From Streptomyces sp. NBC_00239 (GTDB lineage Bacteria; Actinomycetota; Actinomycetes; Streptomycetales; Streptomycetaceae): 64,000 nucleotides of DNA. The stretch covers positions 3,224,001-3,288,000 of the forward strand of contig NZ_CP108095.1 in assembly GCF_036194065.1 (NCBI RefSeq), given 5' to 3'. Made by a program: the position numbers and the translations under genes. Of the stretch, positions 8,652 through 17,039 are shown piece by piece. A model generated the notes under the pieces. That model worked only from the letters and a program-made list of their open reading frames with translations, was not told the DNA's origin and made no database searches. How positions within the stretch are numbered: position 1 is the stretch's first letter; each line of letters starts with the position of its first letter.

Positions 8652-9041
8652 ATGGGACGACGCTGGCAGGACGGGACCGGGACGCTCACGGTGGCCGGTG
8701 ACGGCAAGGGCGGCGTCGCAGACAGCGGCGGCGGCGCGCAGATACCCGTGGAGGTCGCGGCCTCGTACCGGTCCCGGACCCGCGGCCTCCTCGGCCGGGC
8801 CGGCATCGACGGCGCCCTGCTGCTGACCCCGGCCGGCAGCGTGCACACCTTCCGGATGCGCTTCGCGATCGATGTGGCGTACCTGGACCGGCACTTGCGG
8901 GTGCTGGCCGTACGTACGATGCCCCCCGGCCGCCTCGGCCTGCCACGGCTCCGGTCGCGTCACGTCCTGGAGGCGGAGGCGGGCGCACTGGCCCGCTGGG
9001 GCATCCGGCCCGGCTCCCACCTGAGGGTGACGCCCGACTGA
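8652..9041 (+). CDS. DUF192 family protein
   Basis: A 129-residue protein; the ATG at 8652 (MGRRWQDGTGTL) is preferred because upstream codons lie in repeat DNA. The DUF192 core is clear: a few polar residues, then SRTRGLLGRAGIDGALLLTP, the histidine-containing SVHTFRMRFAIDVAYLD segment and the late GxxxxLEAEAGALARWGIRPGS. Family members are small beta-rich proteins of unproven function, often secreted; this one has no obvious signal peptide. It stands alone. Confidence 0.88.
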   Translation: MGRRWQDGTGTLTVAGDGKGGVADSGGGAQIPVEVAASYRSRTRGLLGRAGIDGALLLTPAGSVHTFRMRFAIDVAYLDRHLRVLAVRTMPPGRLGLPRLRSRHVLEAEAGALARWGIRPGSHLRVTPD

Positions 9042-9244
9042 CGGCGACGCCCGGCTGACGGCGGCGGGCCGACAGCCGAAATGCCCGACTGGCGCGGCGG
9101 CGGCCGTGACGCACGGCCACCCGTGACGCCCGACCGACCGAGCCGATTCGCACGCGGTGTCCGACTGACGGAACACCGCCTAGGCGGGCACCGCCCGGCA
9201 CGGTAAGTTGGGGCGGTTGGGCACGGGCGGTCAGGGGAGCTGGC

Positions 9245-9862
9245 ATGGCGGAAAACGCGCAGATCACCGCGCTCGAACGGATCATGCCCGCGGTGCACGG
9301 CGCGGACGAGCAGGTCGACTGGGCCGCGGCCGAGGCGACCTGGGGCACCCGTTTCCCCTCGGACTTCGTCGCGTTCATGGCCCGGTACGGGGCCGGCCGC
9401 ATCAACGCCGAGGCGAGCATCCTGGTGCCGCTGCCCACGCCCGGCCCGCAGTGGGACCCGGCGGACATGGTCGAGGAGACCGGGAACGCCCGCTTCACCT
9501 GGGAGCAGGAGGGCGGCCCGGCGGTCTTCGAGACCGACCCCGAACACATCCTGGCCTGGGGCATCACCGCGGGCGCCGACATACTGTGCTGGCACACCAG
9601 CGACCCCGACCCGGACCGCTGGCCGGTCCTGGTCTGCGGCCGGCACACGGCCGACCCCTTCGCGGTGTATCCGTACGGCATGGCCGAATTCCTGCAACGG
9701 CTGTTCTCGGACGAGTTCGACGTGAATCCGGTGAGCATCACCTTCTGGGACGGCGCCCCGCTCAGCTTCGTGCACTGGCGCGAGGCGCAGCGCCGCTGGC
9801 AGGACGGGCGCAATCCGGAGACCGGCGAGCCCGACCCGTACGCGGGCGAGTTCACCGGCTGA
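9245..9862 (+). CDS. SMI1/KNR4 (SUKH) family protein
   Basis: A 205-residue soluble protein with GGGGAGCTGGC before its ATG. The N-terminal half fits the SMI1/KNR4 fold: WAAAEATWGTRFPSDFVAFM, ARYGAGRINAEASILVP, then an acidic second half with conserved tryptophans (WGITAGADILCWHTS). SUKH proteins commonly act as immunity proteins against polymorphic toxins, but many streptomycete copies are solitary, as here: no toxin gene is adjacent. Confidence is high for the family and low for function. Confidence 0.82.
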   Translation: MAENAQITALERIMPAVHGADEQVDWAAAEATWGTRFPSDFVAFMARYGAGRINAEASILVPLPTPGPQWDPADMVEETGNARFTWEQEGGPAVFETDPEHILAWGITAGADILCWHTSDPDPDRWPVLVCGRHTADPFAVYPYGMAEFLQRLFSDEFDVNPVSITFWDGAPLSFVHWREAQRRWQDGRNPETGEPDPYAGEFTG

Positions 9863-9918
9863 CCGGACAACCCCGCCCGCCCCGCCCCTCCCCGCATTCC
9901 CTCCTCGCTCCGCCCCTT

Positions 9919-9952
9919 CGGCCGGCTCCGGAAACTTCTCCGGAGTCGGCCG
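9919..9952 (+). terminator. Hairpin after the SMI1/KNR4 gene
   Basis: Arms cggccggctccgga and tccggagtcggccg (14 bases, one mismatch/bulge) around aacttc. It begins 56 bp after the stop codon and is not followed by a T-run. Confidence 0.6.
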
Positions 9953-10120
9953 AATGCGTTCTACGCGCGTCCGAATTGCCGATTCCCCATCGAAAAACAC
10001 CAGCCTGAAAAGCCGCAGTTGGAGCAAGAGCCATAACTGGGGTTCACATGGACCCATTCACCCAAAAGAAGGAGAGAATTCCGGACGCACTGTCCAAAAC
10101 AAGATCAAGAGGATCGACCT

Positions 10121-11401
10121 GTGCGACGAAGACACTCCGGCGCGATCGCCTCCGCGGCCGCGATCGCCCTTCTCGGCACCCTCGCCGGATGCGGCACCTC
10201 GACCGGGTCCGGTGACGGCTCGACACTGCACCTGGTCGCCGCCGAGTACGGCGACACCCCGGCCACCAGCTCGAAGGCGTACTGGGACAAGATCACGGAG
10301 CGGTTCGCCGCCGAGAACCCCGGCCTGGAGGTCGAGGTCGACCTCTACCCCTGGGCGGACGTGGACCGCGAGGTGACCCGCATGGTCAAGGCCGGCGACG
10401 CCCCGGACATGGCCCTGATGGGCGCGTACTCCGACTTCGCGGCCCAGGGCCGCCTGTACGAGGCCTCCGACCTGCTCACCGTCGCCGCCGAGGCGAACTT
10501 CCTGCCGCCGCTGGTCGAGGCCGGCTCGGTGGGCAACAAGCTGTACGGCCTGCCGTTCGTCGCCAGCACCCGGCTGCTCTTCTACAACGAGGAACTGTTC
10601 GAGAAGGCGGGCGTCGACGCGCCGAAGACCTGGTCGCAGTTGAAGCGCGCGGCGGAGGCCCTCAAGGCGGACGGCGTGAAGACCCCGTACGCCCTTCCCC
10701 TCGGCCCCGAGGAGGCCCACGCCGAGGCGATGATCTGGGAGCTCAGCAACGCCGGCGGGTACGCGGACGGCAGCGGCGGCTACAGCATCGCCTCCGACCA
10801 GAACGTCCAGACCTTCCGCTGGATCAAGGAAAAGCTGGTCGCACCCGGCCTGACCGGCCCGGTCGCCCCCGGCAGGCTCAACCGGCAGGACGCGTTCGCC
10901 GCCTTCCTGCGCGGCGAGGTCGGCATGCTGAACGGCTATCCGTCCCTGGCGCACGAGGCCAAGGCGCGCGGCATCCGCGTCGGCACGGTGGAAATGCCCG
11001 TGGCCGACTGGCTCACGGACGGCGAGACCCCGCCCACGATGGGGGTCGCCGACTGGATGATGGCCTTCAAGCAGAACGGCAAGCGCGAGAACATCGGGAA
11101 GTTCCTCGACTTCGTCTACGAGGACGAGAACCTCAGCGAGTTCGCCGGGCGCTACCACCTGCTGCCCTCCACGGTCACCGCGTCCCGCACGCCCGCGGGC
11201 GGCGGCCTCGACGACAGCGACGAGCAGTTCCTCACCGCCCTGCGCAGCGCCCAGCTGTATCCGGTGAGCAAGTCGTCCTGGCTCCAGGTCAGCGACACGA
11301 TCAAGCGGAACATCGGGCGGGCAGTGGCGCCCGGCTCCGACCCGCGGGACGTCCTGGAGGACATCGCCGACCAGGCCCGTACCCTCTCCAGCCGGCCCTG
11401 A
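10121..11401 (+). CDS. Extracellular solute-binding lipoprotein (ABC family 1), orphan
   Basis: A 426-residue lipoprotein. The GTG at 10121 follows AAGAGGATC. The signal peptide ends in the lipobox LLGTLAGC, so Cys is lipidated. The mature part shows sugar-binding-protein features: YGDTPATSSKAYWDKITERF, GDAPDMALMGAYSDFAAQGR, YGLPFVASTRLLFYNEELFE and FLRGEVGMLNGYPSLA. Proteins of this family feed carbohydrate ABC importers, but no permease or ATPase gene is near, so partners must be encoded elsewhere. The 250 bp upstream is unusually A+T-rich for this genome (9955-10110), consistent with a strong regulated promoter. Confidence 0.88.
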   Translation: MRRRHSGAIASAAAIALLGTLAGCGTSTGSGDGSTLHLVAAEYGDTPATSSKAYWDKITERFAAENPGLEVEVDLYPWADVDREVTRMVKAGDAPDMALMGAYSDFAAQGRLYEASDLLTVAAEANFLPPLVEAGSVGNKLYGLPFVASTRLLFYNEELFEKAGVDAPKTWSQLKRAAEALKADGVKTPYALPLGPEEAHAEAMIWELSNAGGYADGSGGYSIASDQNVQTFRWIKEKLVAPGLTGPVAPGRLNRQDAFAAFLRGEVGMLNGYPSLAHEAKARGIRVGTVEMPVADWLTDGETPPTMGVADWMMAFKQNGKRENIGKFLDFVYEDENLSEFAGRYHLLPSTVTASRTPAGGGLDDSDEQFLTALRSAQLYPVSKSSWLQVSDTIKRNIGRAVAPGSDPRDVLEDIADQARTLSSRP

Positions 11402-11422
11402 CCCTTACGGGTTCAAGGGTCA
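11399..11422 (+). terminator. Hairpin overlapping the stop codon of the solute-binding gene
   Basis: Arms tgaccctt (11399-11406) and aagggtca (11415-11422), perfect over eight bases. The left arm begins with the TGA stop codon. Confidence 0.55.
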
Positions 11423-11633
11423 GGGTCTTACGGGCTTACGGGCCTCCGGGCGAGCGCAGCCGCAATCCACCCGTCCTGCGGCGGCGCAGCGAGCAACATG
11501 CCGTACGCGGTCGTACGCCGCCGAACCGGCGCCCGGCCGGCCGCCCGTCACGCACCCACAAGGTGCACGGGGCGGCGGCCCACACCGACCACCGGTCTCC
11601 GACGACCGACCACCGACCCCGACCACCGACCCC

Positions 11634-11696
11634 GGTCACCGGTCACCGGTCACCGGTCACCGGTCACCGGTCACCAGTCACCAGTCACCAGTCACC
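11634..11696. repeat. Heptanucleotide tandem repeat
   Basis: Nine adjacent 7-bp units: six ggtcacc followed by three agtcacc. Degenerate relatives (gaccaccgaccc) extend left to about 11590. The rest of the 300-bp gap (11423-11590) shows no gene. The array ends 7 bp before the stop codon of the secreted protein gene on the minus strand. Confidence 0.9.
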
Positions 11697-11702
11697 GACA
11701 GC

Positions 11703-12320
11703 TCAGTGGCTGAGCGCGTCCCTGAACTCCTTGCAGGAGGAGTTCCACCGCAGCGACCCGCCGACCTCCGCCGCGTGCGTCCCGGTCCGGGCGATCGACC
11801 AGGTGACGGTGTACGTGCCCGAATCGCAGGCGATCTTCTTGCCGAGCGGGAACTTCTTCTCCAGCACGGCCGGCCGGTCCGCCTGCGCCTCGTGCACCGC
11901 GGCCACCTGCACGCCCTTCGCGTTGCGGAGCACCGCGTGCAGGGTCACCGGATGCTTGCCCTTCTTCTCGCTCAGGCCCTTCCTGAGGATGACCTGGGTG
12001 GCGATCTCGTACGAGAACTCGAAGGCGGGCCGGTAGACGAGCGTGTCGAGGTCCGGGGTCTTGGCACCCCACTCCTTGGCCTCCTGCGGGCTCGTCCGGT
12101 CCTTGAGCCGGTAGTCCATGCCCGGGCGGAAGCGGAACCGGCCGCTGAGCTTGTGCCGGTCCCCCTTGGTCCACTGCGACTTCATGGCCTTGTTGCCGCC
12201 GGCCGGATCCTGGAGGTACTCGGTGCCCTTGACGTCGTCGTCGGCCTGCGCGAGCGCGGCGGAGCCGAGGACCGAGAGGACGGCCGCGGCAGCGAGCACG
12301 GCGGTGTGGAAGCGCTTCAT
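11703..12320 (-). CDS. Secreted protein of unknown function
   Basis: A 205-residue protein. The ATG at 12320 gives a clean Sec signal peptide (MKRFHTAVLAAAAVLSVLGS, cleavage probably after ALA near residue 24). The mature part is rich in Lys and beta-prone segments (WTKGDRHKLSGRFRF, TYTVTWSIARTG) and has two cysteines (IACDSGTY, NSSCKEF) that could form a disulphide. No catalytic motif or known domain is recognised. It is divergent from the serine hydrolase gene. Confidence 0.7.
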   Translation of the reverse strand: MKRFHTAVLAAAAVLSVLGSAALAQADDDVKGTEYLQDPAGGNKAMKSQWTKGDRHKLSGRFRFRPGMDYRLKDRTSPQEAKEWGAKTPDLDTLVYRPAFEFSYEIATQVILRKGLSEKKGKHPVTLHAVLRNAKGVQVAAVHEAQADRPAVLEKKFPLGKKIACDSGTYTVTWSIARTGTHAAEVGGSLRWNSSCKEFRDALSH

Positions 12321-12507
12321 GCCCCGGTCAACGCGCCCGCCGCGCGGCCCGGAACGAACCCCCTGGCGCATTCACCCGTACGAGCCCCCACCGGCCCGCA
12401 GGCGCCCGCACGAGCCCGGCGGGTCCGACCGGGCCGGGAATAGCAGCACAGCGTGGGCAGTTGGCGATCCCTAAGTGAGACGAACGCAACGACGGGGGAA
12501 GCGTGCG

Positions 12508-13686
12508 ATGACGGATCAGTCGGGTCAGCGGGTTCAGCCGGATCAGGAGAACGGGGCGGAGGCGGTGCACGGGACGGTCGAGGCGGGCTGGGAGTCGGTA
12601 CGGGTGGAGTTCGAGGCGGTCGTGGCCGCCGAACCTCACAACCCGGAAGCGCAGTTGGCCGTCTACCGGGACGGACGGCAGGTGGTCGACCTGTGGACCG
12701 GCGCGCACACCGGCGCCGACACGCTGGGGCCGGTCTACTCCATCACCAAGGGCGCGGCGCACCTCGTGGTGGCGCTGCTCGTCCAGGACGGCGTACTGGA
12801 GCTCGACCGTGAAGTCAGCTCGTACTGGCCCGAGTTCACGGGCGGCGGCAAGGAGCGGCTGACGCTGCGCGGGCTGATCGCGCACACCTCGGGCCTGGTC
12901 AACACCCCCGAGGGGTTCTCGATCGACGAGCTGGCGGACGAGCCGCTGGTCGCGGCCCGGCTGGCGGCCGGCGACCCGTACTGGGAGCCGGGGACGGCGT
13001 ACGGGTACCACGCTTTCGTGATCGCCGCGCTGACCGGCGAGGTCGTCCGCCGGGCCACCGGTCGGTCCATCCGGGAACTGTTCGAGGAGCGCGTCCGCGC
13101 CCCCTACGGGCTGGACTTCCACATCGGGCTGTCCGAGGAGCTGGCGCGGGAGCGGTGGGCGCCGGTCCTGCCCGCGCTGCCGACCGAGGAGCAGCTCGCG
13201 GCGTTCGCGCAGAACCCGCTGCCGCAGGACAGCCTGCTGCCGGTGGCCTTCAACATGCACCGCGAGACCCCGATGGACCTGGTGGAGTACGGCAACTCCC
13301 CGCGGATCCGCGCCCTCGGCCCGGCCTCGGCGGGCGGCAGCGCCACGGCCCGCGGGGTGGCCCGCATGTACGCGGCGGCCATCAGCGGGGTGGCGGGCCT
13401 GCCGCCGCTGCTGAAGCCGGAGACGGCGGCCGAGTTCGCCCGCGTGCACCTGCGCGGCACGGACCGGGTGACGACCGAGGAGAACCACTTCGGCCTGGGC
13501 TTCGAGACGCAGCCCCTGGTGGGACCGCAGGCCTTCGGCCACTGCGGTGCGGCGGGCGGCAACGCGTGGGCGGATCCGGCGACGGGCCTGGCGTACGCCT
13601 ACACCCGCCGCCGGTTCTTCTTCCCGGGCGGCTCCGCCACCGAGAACACGCGCCTGACCGCCGCGGCGGTCGCGGTCGTCCGCTAG
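12508..13686 (+). CDS. Serine hydrolase, class C beta-lactamase / EstB family
   Basis: A 392-residue enzyme without a signal peptide. The ATG at 12508 is chosen because GGGGGAAG lies seven bases upstream; the earlier in-frame GTG at 12475 has no such site. The nucleophile motif is VYSITKG (Ser about 78, Lys about 81), the second motif is likely AYGYHAF, and the C-terminal HCGAAGGNAWADP replaces the usual KTG box. Such proteins are esterases or peptidases more often than true beta-lactamases. The TAG stop lies inside the CTAG that begins the 165-bp palindromic element, so the C-terminus may have been set by that insertion. Confidence 0.88.
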   Translation: MTDQSGQRVQPDQENGAEAVHGTVEAGWESVRVEFEAVVAAEPHNPEAQLAVYRDGRQVVDLWTGAHTGADTLGPVYSITKGAAHLVVALLVQDGVLELDREVSSYWPEFTGGGKERLTLRGLIAHTSGLVNTPEGFSIDELADEPLVAARLAAGDPYWEPGTAYGYHAFVIAALTGEVVRRATGRSIRELFEERVRAPYGLDFHIGLSEELARERWAPVLPALPTEEQLAAFAQNPLPQDSLLPVAFNMHRETPMDLVEYGNSPRIRALGPASAGGSATARGVARMYAAAISGVAGLPPLLKPETAAEFARVHLRGTDRVTTEENHFGLGFETQPLVGPQAFGHCGAAGGNAWADPATGLAYAYTRRRFFFPGGSATENTRLTAAAVAVVR

Positions 13687-13847
13687 TGCTGCGGCCGGGA
13701 AGGTCTGCCGGGTTGCGGCGTCCGGTGCGGTGCGTCGCAAGGCGGAGGATCGCAGCTCGCACTAGACGTACTTGCGCGGTCCGGCAACGCGGCGAGGTGC
13801 CGTGCCGGGCGTCGCAACACGGTGAACCTTTCCGGTCACAGCACTAG
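13683..13847. mobile_element. 165-bp near-palindromic MITE-like element
   Basis: Two inverted copies of about 83 bp meet at a central CTAG (13762-13765); CTAG also forms each outer end (13683-13686 and 13844-13847). Read inward, both halves begin ctagtgctg, then run through (g/a)ccgg(g/a)aaggt, gttgcg(g/a)cg(t/c)ccgg and further matching blocks with scattered mismatches. It encodes nothing. CTAG is rare in streptomycete DNA, so three at exact symmetry points are striking. The size, terminal symmetry and lack of genes fit a miniature inverted-repeat transposable element. No obvious flanking target duplication longer than the CTAG itself was seen. Confidence 0.8.
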
Positions 13848-13899
13848 GTCCGCCAGGTCCCCCCGGCGGCTCGCTGCGGGGGTACCGCTCCTGGCGGCG

Positions 13900-14229
13900 C
13901 TACGCCTGGCCGGTTTCGAAGCGGCTGATCTTGTGGCCGTCGGCGGTGACCTCGAAGCGCCAGGCGGTGCGCATCTCGCCCCAGGTGTCGTTGCGGTACT
14001 TCACGATCAGGGACCGGCCGCCGTCGGATTCCTTCTCCACCGCCATGTGGCCGGAGGAGGCGAAGATCTCGCGGTCGGTCCACTCGCGCACGTCCCGGTC
14101 GGAGCCGTCGTCGGACATCGTCGCGTCGGGCGTGAGCAGCGCGAAGAGGGCGTCCTGGTCGTGGCTGTTGACGGCGGCGACGAACGCGGCGACGGCCGGG
14201 TCGGAGAGGTGGCCGGGGGCGATGGACAC
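13900..14229 (-). CDS. Nuclear transport factor 2 / SnoaL-like protein
   Basis: A 109-residue protein. The GTG at 14229 has AGGGAG upstream. The sequence runs VAAFVAAVNSHDQDALFALL, DATMSDDGSDRDVREWTDRE, then beta strands ending WRFEVTADGHKISRFETGQ, the alpha-plus-beta cone pattern of SnoaL-like and NTF2-like proteins. No catalytic residue can be named. It is the next gene after the palindromic element and reads toward it. Confidence 0.75.
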   Translation of the reverse strand: MSIAPGHLSDPAVAAFVAAVNSHDQDALFALLTPDATMSDDGSDRDVREWTDREIFASSGHMAVEKESDGGRSLIVKYRNDTWGEMRTAWRFEVTADGHKISRFETGQA

Positions 14230-14385
14230 GGGGGCTCCCTGGGGTGCGGGTCGAGTGCGGCGTCGGGCCGCGGGCACCCACCAGGGAACACCCGCGGCGG
14301 CCGACGGCGGCCGACCCTCACCCGTTCGCCCCGACCGCCGCGTGTCAGACGGCACCCGGGGCGTACGGGGAGCCCGTAGGGGGTG

Positions 14386-15186
14386 TCAAGAGGCGTCGGG
14401 GTTGGTGCGCACCGGGAAGCCGAAGGTGCGGCCCTGCTCCTTCAGCCACGGCAGGACCTGCTCCAGGGCCGAGACGCTCTGGCTGCGGTCGCCGCCGCCG
14501 TCGTGGAAGAGGATGGTCGGGCCGTTGCCCAGCTCGTTCCTGACGGTGTTCACGATCGCGGCGGTGCCGGGCTTCTCGAAGTCCTTGGTGTCGACGTTCC
14601 AGCCGAGGGGCCGCATCCCGGCGGCCGCGGCGATCCGCCGGCTGTCGGGGGTGAAGGCGCCGCCCGGCGCCCGGTAGTACTCGACCTTCGCGCCCCCGGC
14701 CGCGTCTTCGATCATCTTCTTCGCGTCGAGGATCTGCGTCTTCTGGTAGGCGACGGACTTCTTGTCCATCGACGTGTCGTGGGTCATGGTGTGGTCGCAC
14801 AGCCGGTGGCCGTCCGCGACGACCCGCTTCACCAGGTCGGGGAACTCCTTGGCCTGCGGGCCGATCATGCAGAACACGGCCTTGACCTGGTTCTCCTTGA
14901 GGATCTCCAGGATCCTGGGCGTCCACCGCGGGTCCGGACCGTCGTCGATGGTGATGTTCACCGCCGAGCCGCCCGACTCGGAGGCGTGCGCGATGCTCTC
15001 CGGCATCCGCACCGGCGGCGCCTGCACCGGCGCCTTCGCCCGCGAGTCCGGCTTCCGGGCCTGCGCCGCATCGGCCTTGGCGGCCTCGGAGTCGGTCAGC
15101 ACGGCCGCCCCCCACACGGCAAGACTGAGCGCGACCGCCGACGCCGCCACGGCTATGTGCGCGCTGTACTTGCTCTTCATCCCCAT
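14386..15186 (-). CDS. Secreted polysaccharide deacetylase (CE4 / NodB domain)
   Basis: A 266-residue exported enzyme. The ATG at 15186 follows GGGGAGTGGGC; six bases later a second ATG is possible. Residues 8-33 are a signal peptide or anchor, then a Lys/Ala/Pro linker to about 75. The NodB motifs are intact: NITIDDGPDPRWT (catalytic base and metal Asp), HTMTHDT (two metal His), YYRAPGG, and late FHDGGGDRSQS. It should remove acetyl groups from peptidoglycan or a related glycan outside the cell. A second NodB domain occurs in the fusion protein at 23855-26077. Confidence 0.92.
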   Translation of the reverse strand: MGMKSKYSAHIAVAASAVALSLAVWGAAVLTDSEAAKADAAQARKPDSRAKAPVQAPPVRMPESIAHASESGGSAVNITIDDGPDPRWTPRILEILKENQVKAVFCMIGPQAKEFPDLVKRVVADGHRLCDHTMTHDTSMDKKSVAYQKTQILDAKKMIEDAAGGAKVEYYRAPGGAFTPDSRRIAAAAGMRPLGWNVDTKDFEKPGTAAIVNTVRNELGNGPTILFHDGGGDRSQSVSALEQVLPWLKEQGRTFGFPVRTNPDAS

Positions 15187-15373
15187 GGAATGCCCACTCC
15201 CCGCAGCTTCTTGACCGTCTCCCAGATGAGAGACGGTATGCACCGCGGGACGGTTTCACCCAATTCGGACTTGACAAGGGGCACATGACGGGCCGGGGCC
15301 GGGACTTCGGCCCCCGCCGACCGGGAGCGGGCGCGACCTGTGCACCGTGCGGGGCCTTCTCGTCGTCGCGGAC

Positions 15374-15628
15374 GTCGATGCGCGCGGCGTCGATGCGCGC
15401 GGCGTCGATGCGCGCGGCGTCGATGCGCGCGGCGTCGATGCGCGCGGCGTCGATGCGCGCGGCATGGGTGTACGCGGCATGGGTGTACGCGGCATGGGTG
15501 TACGCGGCATGGGTGTACGCGGCATGGGTGTACGCGGCATGGGTGTACGCGGCATGGGTGTACGCGGCATGGGTGTACGCGGCATGGGTGTACGCGGCGT
15601 CGGTGTACGCGATGACGGTGTACGCGGC
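15374..15628. repeat. 15-bp minisatellite in two homogenised blocks
   Basis: Seventeen 15-bp units lie head to tail: six identical gtcgatgcgcgcggc (15374-15463), nine identical atgggtgtacgcggc (15464-15598) and two divergent units. The 500-bp gap holding it (15187-15684) has no credible gene. All frames on both strands stay open through the array because of its 15-bp period, giving five-residue repeat ORFs (VDARG/MGVRG, and MPRTP on the other strand) without start signals. The minus-strand upstream part (15190-15260) should hold the deacetylase promoter. Confidence 0.92.
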
Positions 15629-15684
15629 GTATGCCTGCCCGCCGCGGGTCGTGGCGGACGGTCCGGCCTGACGTGGGGAGGGGG

Positions 15685-16011
15685 TCAGACGGGTGCGGGG
15701 GCCTGGAGGGGGTGGATGGCTTCCAGGACGGGGGTGCCGTGCAGGCCGGCGATGGCGGCCAGGCCGGTCAGGCGGATGAGGGCGTCCTGGGCCTGAGGGG
15801 CGTCCAGGTCCGCGTCGGGGTTGATCGCGTCCAGGCAGACGTCGAGGACCTTGCGGTCCGAGGAACTGAGTTCGGGGCGCATGGTCAGGGCCGCGGCGGC
15901 CAGTTCGCGGACGGCGAGCTGGGGGTCCGGCGGGCCGGGGTGCCTGAATTCGCCGACGGTGTGGTCACCGTGGCGAGTGATCTCGTCACCGAAGTGGATG
16001 TTGCTGGTCAT
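15685..16011 (-). CDS. Small conserved-looking protein of unknown function
   Basis: A 108-residue soluble protein with AGGTGTGTC before its ATG. The N-terminus (MTSNIHFGDEITRHGDHTVG) is polar; the rest is predicted helical (AVRELAAAALTMRPELSSSD, DALIRLTGLAAIAGL). Codon usage is typical of real genes here, and the pattern resembles small streptomycete proteins found near type VII or conservon loci, but I cannot assign a family. Confidence 0.6.
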   Translation of the reverse strand: MTSNIHFGDEITRHGDHTVGEFRHPGPPDPQLAVRELAAAALTMRPELSSSDRKVLDVCLDAINPDADLDAPQAQDALIRLTGLAAIAGLHGTPVLEAIHPLQAPAPV

Positions 16012-16019
16012 GACACACC

Positions 16020-16310
16020 TGCCGGGGTCGTGGCTCCCCTTCCCTTCCAGCGTAGACCCGCGGGGCGGGCGGGGCAGGTCGGGCGGCGGGCCGGCCGGGC
16101 GGGCGGGGCATGCCGGGCCGGACCTGGCGGGTCAGGCGGATCGGGCCGGGCCTGAACCGGGTGGGCCGTGGGGGGGGCGGCCGGTGGGCCGAGCTGGTCA
16201 GGCAGGCAGGCCGGGGGGAATCGGACGGGCCGGGCCGGCCGGGTCGGTGGGGCAGACGAGTCGGGCGGGTGGGGCGGGCCGACCCGAATCAGGCCGGCGG
16301 GCCAGGCGGC
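16020..16310. other. Low-complexity G/C strand-biased intergenic DNA
   Basis: About 290 bp made of degenerate gggccgggc / ggcgggccg runs with strong G over C bias on the plus strand. No ribosome site, hairpin with U-tract or gene is seen. The first bases should hold the promoter of the small gene ending at 15685. Confidence 0.5.
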
Positions 16311-16871
16311 TCAGGTGGTGGGGGGTGTCGGGGGGAGGCGGTCGGCGCGGTAGCCGACCGGGCCGGTCGCTCCGGCTTCGCCGGTCAGGGACAGGTCCAG
16401 GACGCGCGGGGTGGTGACGGACTCGCGGGCGGACACGGTGCCGTTGCAGGGGGCGGTCCATTCGGTCTTCGGCCGGGTACCGACCGTGACCCGGACCCGG
16501 CCGCCGCCGAGGCAGACCACGGAGAACCGGTACGGGCCGGGCTGCCACGCCGCGTCCACGTCGCCGATGGGCTGCGCCAGGTCCGACACCCCGACCATGA
16601 CGTTCCGGTCGGCGTCGCCGTCGTCTCCTTCGCCGTGCGCGAAGGCGTACGCGTCGCCGTACTCGCCGAAGCCGATGAGCTGCTTGACGCGGGCGGTGTC
16701 GGCCGGGGCGGGGGCCGGGGGCTGGGCTGCCGGGGTGACCGCGTGGGGCCGGGCCGGGCGGGCGGTGGGGGCGTCGGCCGGGGCGGCCGGGCCGGAGGTG
16801 CAGCCGGAGAGGGCTGTGAGCAGGGCGAATGCGAGGAGGGGGGTGGCGGTGGAGCGGCGTGTGGTGATCAT
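16311..16871 (-). CDS. Putative lipoprotein, unknown function
   Basis: A 186-residue protein with signal peptide and lipobox LLTALSGC. A Pro/Ala-rich linker (about 26-62) precedes a compact domain with two cysteines (SVVCLGGGRVRV, TAPCNGTVSA) likely bonded, and a beta-rich end. It resembles many small actinobacterial surface lipoproteins. No domain is recognised and no operon partner is close. Confidence 0.7.
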   Translation of the reverse strand: MITTRRSTATPLLAFALLTALSGCTSGPAAPADAPTARPARPHAVTPAAQPPAPAPADTARVKQLIGFGEYGDAYAFAHGEGDDGDADRNVMVGVSDLAQPIGDVDAAWQPGPYRFSVVCLGGGRVRVTVGTRPKTEWTAPCNGTVSARESVTTPRVLDLSLTGEAGATGPVGYRADRLPPTPPTT

Positions 16872-17039
16872 GGGGGAACGCTAGGCGGGGGCGGTGGGGG
16901 TCGGGGGCCGGATGCGGATCTTCTGAGCGGAATCTGAGGATGGCCGCGGTGGAGCGCCGCCGGTGGCGCGCCGCCGCGCGCTGACGCCCCGCACGCCGAC
17001 CCCACGCCTCACCGGCTTACGCCGCGCCCCCTTTCGCCT

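Noticed and set aside
11590..11700. CRISPR array
   Set aside because: The heptamers are directly adjacent without unique spacers. The same holds for the 15-bp and 47-bp arrays. No cas gene is present.
12508..13686. True class C beta-lactamase
   Set aside because: There is no signal peptide and the third motif is HCG rather than KTG, which fits EstB-like esterases or peptidases better.
15256..15671. Pentapeptide-repeat protein genes on either strand
   Set aside because: Every frame is open because the repeat is 15 bp long. None has a ribosome site or non-repeat domain, so they are shadows of the minisatellite.
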